This document shows positions 7,785 to 11,722 of a DNA stretch of 11,722 nt, piece after piece; within the stretch, counting starts at the first letter, position 1; every line of letters begins with the position of its first letter. The stretch lies in contig JAQGOI010000166.1 in the NCBI GenBank assembly GCA_028293685.1, positions 1-11,722 of the forward strand. The letters run 5' to 3'. The notes beneath the pieces were generated by a model. That model was given only the letters and a program-made list of their open reading frames with translations, was not told where the DNA came from and made no database searches. Position numbers and translations under genes: made by a program. The stretch comes from Lysobacteraceae bacterium. GTDB lineage: Bacteria > Pseudomonadota > Gammaproteobacteria > Xanthomonadales > Xanthomonadaceae.

Positions 7785-8524
7785 TGCGCGAAGGCCAGCG
7801 AACAATCGAGCGCTGGTTGCCAACGCTGGAGTTTCACATCCACTCCAACGAAGACGTCTGGAAGTTGGCGGTTGCCGCCATCGTCGCGAGGGCGTTGCAG
7901 GAGCGCAGGCGGCTGACGCCGTCCGCCCGTCCACGGCTGCTGGTTTCAGGAGGCAGCACGCCGGCGCCCGTGTTCCGGGCGCTGTCGCAATCGACGCTCG
8001 ACTGGCCACATGTCGACATCGCACTGGTGGACGAACGCTGGCTTCCTTCAACGGATCCCGACAGCAACGCGCATCTGGTGCGGGAGCACCTGCTGCGCGG
8101 AGCGGCACGCGACGCCCGGTTTGAATTGCTTGCACGCCCGAACCGCTCTATCGAAACCGCCGTCAGCGATGCCAACCTGCACGCGAAACATCCCGCCGAC
8201 ATCGTCATGCTGGGCATGGGCGACGACGGGCACACGGCGTCGTTGTTCCCACGGATGCGGGACCTAAATCGCGCGCTTGCCACCCCGCTCGCCTACATTG
8301 CGGTCGACGCGAGCGGCTGCCCCGGCGCGGGTCCATGGCCACGCCGCATCAGCCTGACACCCGCCGGGCTGGCGCCGGCAGGCGTGCGCATGCTGCTGAT
8401 CCGCGGCCAGCAGAAACGCGCGCTGCTCGAGCGCGTCGTCAAGGGAACCGACCCCCATGAGTATCCGGTGCGACTGGCATTCACCACGCCGGGTGCGATC
8501 CTGCAGGTCCACTGGTGCGCTTAG
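7784..8524 (+). CDS. pgl: 6-phosphogluconolactonase (Pgl/DevB type)
   Basis: A 246-residue cytoplasmic hydrolase that opens 6-phosphoglucono-delta-lactone to 6-phosphogluconate, the step after glucose-6-phosphate dehydrogenase. Family motifs are clear and in order: SGGSTP (from residue 55) for phosphate binding, DERW (83-86) followed by SNAHLVREHLL, and GMGDDGHTASLFP (from residue 144), which holds the conserved Asp and His of this NagB/RpiA-related fold. RISLTPAGL near residue 190 is the usual later motif. Length is typical. Its ATG shares the last base of the glk TGA, indicating translational coupling. The 3' end overlaps the convergent large hydrolase-like gene by 44 bases. zwf, edd and eda, its usual pathway partners, are not in the window. 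Confidence 0.95.
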   Translation: MREGQRTIERWLPTLEFHIHSNEDVWKLAVAAIVARALQERRRLTPSARPRLLVSGGSTPAPVFRALSQSTLDWPHVDIALVDERWLPSTDPDSNAHLVREHLLRGAARDARFELLARPNRSIETAVSDANLHAKHPADIVMLGMGDDGHTASLFPRMRDLNRALATPLAYIAVDASGCPGAGPWPRRISLTPAGLAPAGVRMLLIRGQQKRALLERVVKGTDPHEYPVRLAFTTPGAILQVHWCA

Positions 8525-11500
8525 CTGCAGCGGCCCCGCGGGGTGCGTCGATGGTCACGTCAGCAGGCGACCGCGCGATCCTGAGCTCGCCGCCGTGCCA
8601 CGGCATGGGTTTTCCGTTGACGCGCGCCCTGCCCGGCGTTCCGGCATAGGGCCACGTGAGGACAAGCCCGCCTGGGGGCATGATCCCGGCCTCGACGTGC
8701 AGGCGCAGTGCGCCGTCGGTTTCACGTAACGAATAGCCAAGCAATCCGTACGGCGTGTGCAAGCCGGAAACAGCGATTCCAGGACCGCGCATCCAGTCAC
8801 CTGGAATGCCCGCTGCGAGCACCAGCGCATCGCCTCGCTCATACGCGAACATGTCGAGTACGGAGCGTGCGTAATCCGATGCGACCCATGCGTGCGGCAG
8901 GTCGCCTACAAAAAACGGCTTCCTGGGCGTGTGCGACACAACCTCGGCCCACTGGTTCCAGCCGATGGGTTGCTGATCGGCGAGGAAAAAGCGCAGTGCC
9001 TCCTGCGCCCGGTCGCGCCAGCCAAGCCGCACGAAGGTTCCGATCACCCGTAACTCGTATGGCGTGTAGTTCTCCCACGCGCGCCTACCGTCACGGCGCT
9101 GCTCGAACTCCATCCAGTATCGCTCGAACGTATTGCGAACAAGCGTGTCCGGCAGTCGACCCTGCTCGTCTCCTGGAGCCAGGGCGATCGTGGTCGACGT
9201 TGCGTCGAAGTCGCCGAGTTCAGCGGACCCCGGGATGAAGTCAATGCCTTGCTGCCGGACGGCGGTGGCAATCGATGCCTGCACGTCAGCACGAAACTCG
9301 TTGGTCGACGCTGCCCATGCGACTGCTTCATCCGGATGATGCGACCACCCGGCAATGGCCACGGCGTCGTCATAGCCGCGCAACGACCAGAAATCGTCCC
9401 AATACGAATGCATCGGTTTCGCCGAATAACCCTCGTGGCTGATCGACGCGGGCATCAGCCCGAAAAACACGGGATTCACAACACGATTGGCCGCCGTGCG
9501 TTCACTGCGACGCAATGCGTCCATCTGGCTCACGGCTGCGACGACGTGCGGCCACATGGCCCCAAGCAGCGCGTCGTCGCGCCCGTACCGGTAGGCCTCG
9601 GCGACCGCGTGGATGAATTCGCCCTGGCTGTCGTTCTCGGGGACCGGGTCGGCACCGCGGTCATCCACGCAACACGGCACTTTGCCGGTGGGAAACTGGA
9701 ATCCCGCATACCAGCGGATGAAGTCTTCCGCGACGTCGCCATGGCCCAGGCGCAGCAGCGCGTCCGACATCATGGCGCCGTCGCGGATCCACGCGCGCGC
9801 GTATGAGCGGGTTCCCGGTTGCAGGCGCGGACCGACACGACTGATCAGCATGTTGGCCAACGCCGTGTGCAACGTGTCCACGACATGCTGTGCCTGCGGG
9901 GGCACCTTGAGCGTCACCCGATCGAGCGTGGCGTGCCATTGCGCTGCCACGCCGGCTTGCGCAGTCGCGACAGCGCGATCCACGTCGCCTTTGGGAAACC
10001 CTGTCGGCGGCGACGGATCCGCGCGGTGACCGGCGCTTGTCGCGGCGAGCGGCGCGGACAAACTCACCTCGCGGCTTTCACCAGCCTTGAGGTGCATGCG
10101 ATAGAGCAGCGCGCCGGACGCCAGCGCCGTTTCGTCATGGACCTGCGCCTGGTGACCGGAATGCAGCGATGCATCCCCGTGAGCCAGCCGCTCCACAACC
10201 ATGCCTGCATCGAACGACGTCGCAAATACAGCGTCCGGAGTCTGCAGGCTCTCGAAGACGGTCGTTGGCGCCTGCCCTGATGCACCCGCACTGGCCATCA
10301 TGCGGGTACCGACCAGCCGCAGATCATCGACCGGTACGAAACCGCCGGCCGTATTGAGGAACTGGCTCGGGGGATTGACCTGGAACGGCTGCACCGCCAA
10401 CGCAAGTACGAAGTCACGCGCTGCGTTGCCGCGGTTGGTGAGCCGATACGTTGCAAGCAGTCGTGACCGCGAACCCAGGTCCTGGCCGAAGGCGGCAATG
10501 CTCAGGCCAAAATCACGATGGGCCCACTGCACCGAGGGAATGGGCAGGTAACCGTCCAGCAGCGATTGCGACGTTTCCACGTCAGCCCATGTCACCAGCT
10601 TCCCATCGTCCAGGACGACCGGAGTCACACTGATGCCGCCCTTTCCGAACTCGATCGCACCCTCCTCTCCGATCAACCCCTGATCCGTGCCGCCATCGAT
10701 TCCAACGAGGGTCCAATACGGTTGTTCGCCTATGAATCCACGCGGGAACCATCCACGCGGCGACCGCTTCGCGACCGCCTTCAGGAAATCATTGGGCGTG
10801 GCCGCAAACTCAAGCGGCTCGATCGCAATATCCTCGAGGGCGTATTCCGGACCCGGCCCCGCTTCAAGCTGCAGACGGATGTAGCGTGCCCCTGATTCGG
10901 GCAGCGCGATCTGATCGATGGTGCCGTTGCCGGCGTTGACCGTGCGCTCCGTTCGCCAGGCACGAGCGTTATCTGAAAACGCGATCCCGTAATGCGAGGC
11001 ATGGCGGCCTTCGGCCCAACGCAACGTCAATCCGCCGAACTCGCGCTGGGCACCAAGATCCAGCGTGAGCGTCTGCACACCGGAGGGCGCGCGCCATGCC
11101 GTCGCGGGATCGCCGTCGACCGCATTGCCGGCTTGTCCACCCGCCATGTGCGCGGACGCTGTTGCGAGTGGCCTGGCAGGTACGCTGTCTGGAGCAGGCA
11201 GTTCACGGAACGTCAGCGCATCGATGCAGGATTCACCCTTGCCGCCGCCCTTACCGGCGCTGATGGTCATCTCGAAACTCTGCGAGCTGCGCAGGACCTT
11301 GTCCGCGGTCGGCCCCCACGCGAACGTGATCTGGCGCTTTTTCAGCGTCAGCGGCGTCCATTGCGACGGCAGCGGGAAATTGGGCTTGTCCACCCACCAC
11401 ACGTTGTCGCCGCTGGCGTCGCCGAGCTTGAACTCCAGGTTGTTCACCGGACCATTGCCGCGCAACTGCAATGCGTACTCGTAGTTGGCCGGATAGGTCA

Positions 11501-11722
11501 CCGGCAGCAATCGACGCGCGACCGCGTAGCCAGATACGCCGTTGAAGTCGTATTCAAGGCACAGCGCCTTGCCGTGCACGCCATCGACCTGCCGCAACGA
11601 TGCCGTGACGCTGTCCGAGGCGACTGTTCTCCACTGGTCGATCCGCTCGAAGTCGTCGAGCAGACGTGCCTCTCCCGCACGCAACCCAGCGCACGCCATC
11701 GACGCAAGCAGGACAGCAGCGC
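8481..11722 (-). CDS. Large exported glycoside-hydrolase-like protein with carbohydrate-binding/discoidin domains (5' end beyond window)
   Basis: The frame stays open to the right edge: seven codons (AAVLLAS) precede the ATG at 11699, giving a hydrophobic run AAVLLASMACAG that looks like the end of a signal peptide, so the true start lies outside. Numbering from that internal Met, about 12-165 is a beta-rich domain starting LLDDFE, like CBM11/CIA30-type galactose-binding folds; about 175-295 resembles an F5/8 type C (discoidin) domain (NAVDGDPATAWRA, YIRLQLE). About 300-600 looks like a beta-sandwich, and about 600-990 an (alpha/alpha)6-type barrel with acidic motifs ARAWIRDGAM (near 640), ENDSQGEF (near 686), MHSYWDDFW (near 768) and ENYTPYELR (near 875). 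A short beta tail follows. The layout recalls glucoamylase/trehalase-like enzymes, but I recognise no specific family and cannot name the catalytic pair or substrate. A lipoprotein is possible (Cys in SMAC) but the lipobox is poor. Periplasmic or extracellular polysaccharide degradation is inferred from the domains and the neighbouring sugar genes. Confidence 0.85.
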   Translation of the reverse strand, partial: AAVLLASMACAGLRAGEARLLDDFERIDQWRTVASDSVTASLRQVDGVHGKALCLEYDFNGVSGYAVARRLLPVTYPANYEYALQLRGNGPVNNLEFKLGDASGDNVWWVDKPNFPLPSQWTPLTLKKRQITFAWGPTADKVLRSSQSFEMTISAGKGGGKGESCIDALTFRELPAPDSVPARPLATASAHMAGGQAGNAVDGDPATAWRAPSGVQTLTLDLGAQREFGGLTLRWAEGRHASHYGIAFSDNARAWRTERTVNAGNGTIDQIALPESGARYIRLQLEAGPGPEYALEDIAIEPLEFAATPNDFLKAVAKRSPRGWFPRGFIGEQPYWTLVGIDGGTDQGLIGEEGAIEFGKGGISVTPVVLDDGKLVTWADVETSQSLLDGYLPIPSVQWAHRDFGLSIAAFGQDLGSRSRLLATYRLTNRGNAARDFVLALAVQPFQVNPPSQFLNTAGGFVPVDDLRLVGTRMMASAGASGQAPTTVFESLQTPDAVFATSFDAGMVVERLAHGDASLHSGHQAQVHDETALASGALLYRMHLKAGESREVSLSAPLAATSAGHRADPSPPTGFPKGDVDRAVATAQAGVAAQWHATLDRVTLKVPPQAQHVVDTLHTALANMLISRVGPRLQPGTRSYARAWIRDGAMMSDALLRLGHGDVAEDFIRWYAGFQFPTGKVPCCVDDRGADPVPENDSQGEFIHAVAEAYRYGRDDALLGAMWPHVVAAVSQMDALRRSERTAANRVVNPVFFGLMPASISHEGYSAKPMHSYWDDFWSLRGYDDAVAIAGWSHHPDEAVAWAASTNEFRADVQASIATAVRQQGIDFIPGSAELGDFDATSTTIALAPGDEQGRLPDTLVRNTFERYWMEFEQRRDGRRAWENYTPYELRVIGTFVRLGWRDRAQEALRFFLADQQPIGWNQWAEVVSHTPRKPFFVGDLPHAWVASDYARSVLDMFAYERGDALVLAAGIPGDWMRGPGIAVSGLHTPYGLLGYSLRETDGALRLHVEAGIMPPGGLVLTWPYAGTPGRARVNGKPMPWHGGELRIARSPADVTIDAPRGAAAAKRTSGPAGSHPAW

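Noticed and set aside
6819..8135. 438-codon minus-strand frame over glk and pgl
   Set aside because: It spans two well-supported genes and their overlap; its translation has low-complexity Arg/Ala character.
11682..11699. ATG at 11699 as the true start of the large exported protein
   Set aside because: The frame continues upstream to the window edge with hydrophobic codons (AAVLLAS), so the ATG falls inside the probable signal peptide.

Overview
The window looks like a chromosomal segment of a GC-rich gammaproteobacterium, most probably of the Xanthomonadaceae or a close relative. The pointers are an SMC protein of about 1167 residues (instead of MukB), a zipA gene directly downstream of smc (smc-zipA-ligA is the order I know from Xanthomonas and Xylella), and a sugar locus with a glucokinase (Glk family) joined to 6-phosphogluconolactonase. 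The assignment rests on protein resemblance and gene order; no rRNA or species marker is present. Coding density is very high and no stretch over 300 bases lacks a gene. I see no tRNA, rRNA, CRISPR array, insertion sequence or phage gene.

Left part (1-4150, minus strand): the 5' part of zipA (division, FtsZ anchor; its C-terminal domain lies outside the window) and a complete smc (chromosome condensation). The 143-base gap between them holds a pair of inverted, diverged hairpins resembling a REP doublet. The 159 bases upstream of smc hold a weak candidate -10 box.

Middle part (4151-8524): a UgpC/MalK-type sugar ABC-transporter ATPase on the minus strand is divergent from a plus-strand run of bglA (GH1 beta-glucosidase), glk (glucokinase) and pgl (6-phosphogluconolactonase). 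The divergent gap carries a 14-bp imperfect palindrome with a central CG, typical of LacI-family operators. Between bglA and glk there is a 16-codon open frame with its own Shine-Dalgarno; its stop overlaps the glk start as ATGA. Glk and pgl overlap by one base.

Right part (8481-11722, minus strand): one very large exported protein, open at the window edge. It has two N-terminal carbohydrate-binding-like beta domains (the second discoidin/F5-8-like) followed by a beta-sandwich and an apparent (alpha/alpha)6-barrel region resembling glycoside hydrolases of the glucoamylase/trehalase type. I cannot assign it to a known CAZy family. Its 3' end overlaps pgl convergently by 44 bases.

Taken together (inference): the exported enzyme could release oligosaccharides outside the cytoplasm, a transporter (permeases not in the window; the ABC ATPase may energise one) brings them in, BglA releases glucose, Glk phosphorylates it, and Pgl acts on the product of glucose-6-phosphate dehydrogenase on the way to the Entner-Doudoroff or pentose-phosphate route. 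A LacI-type repressor encoded elsewhere could control the divergent promoters. The individual enzymes are well known; the least explained items are the large exported protein, the coupled leader ORF before glk and the REP-like doublet.
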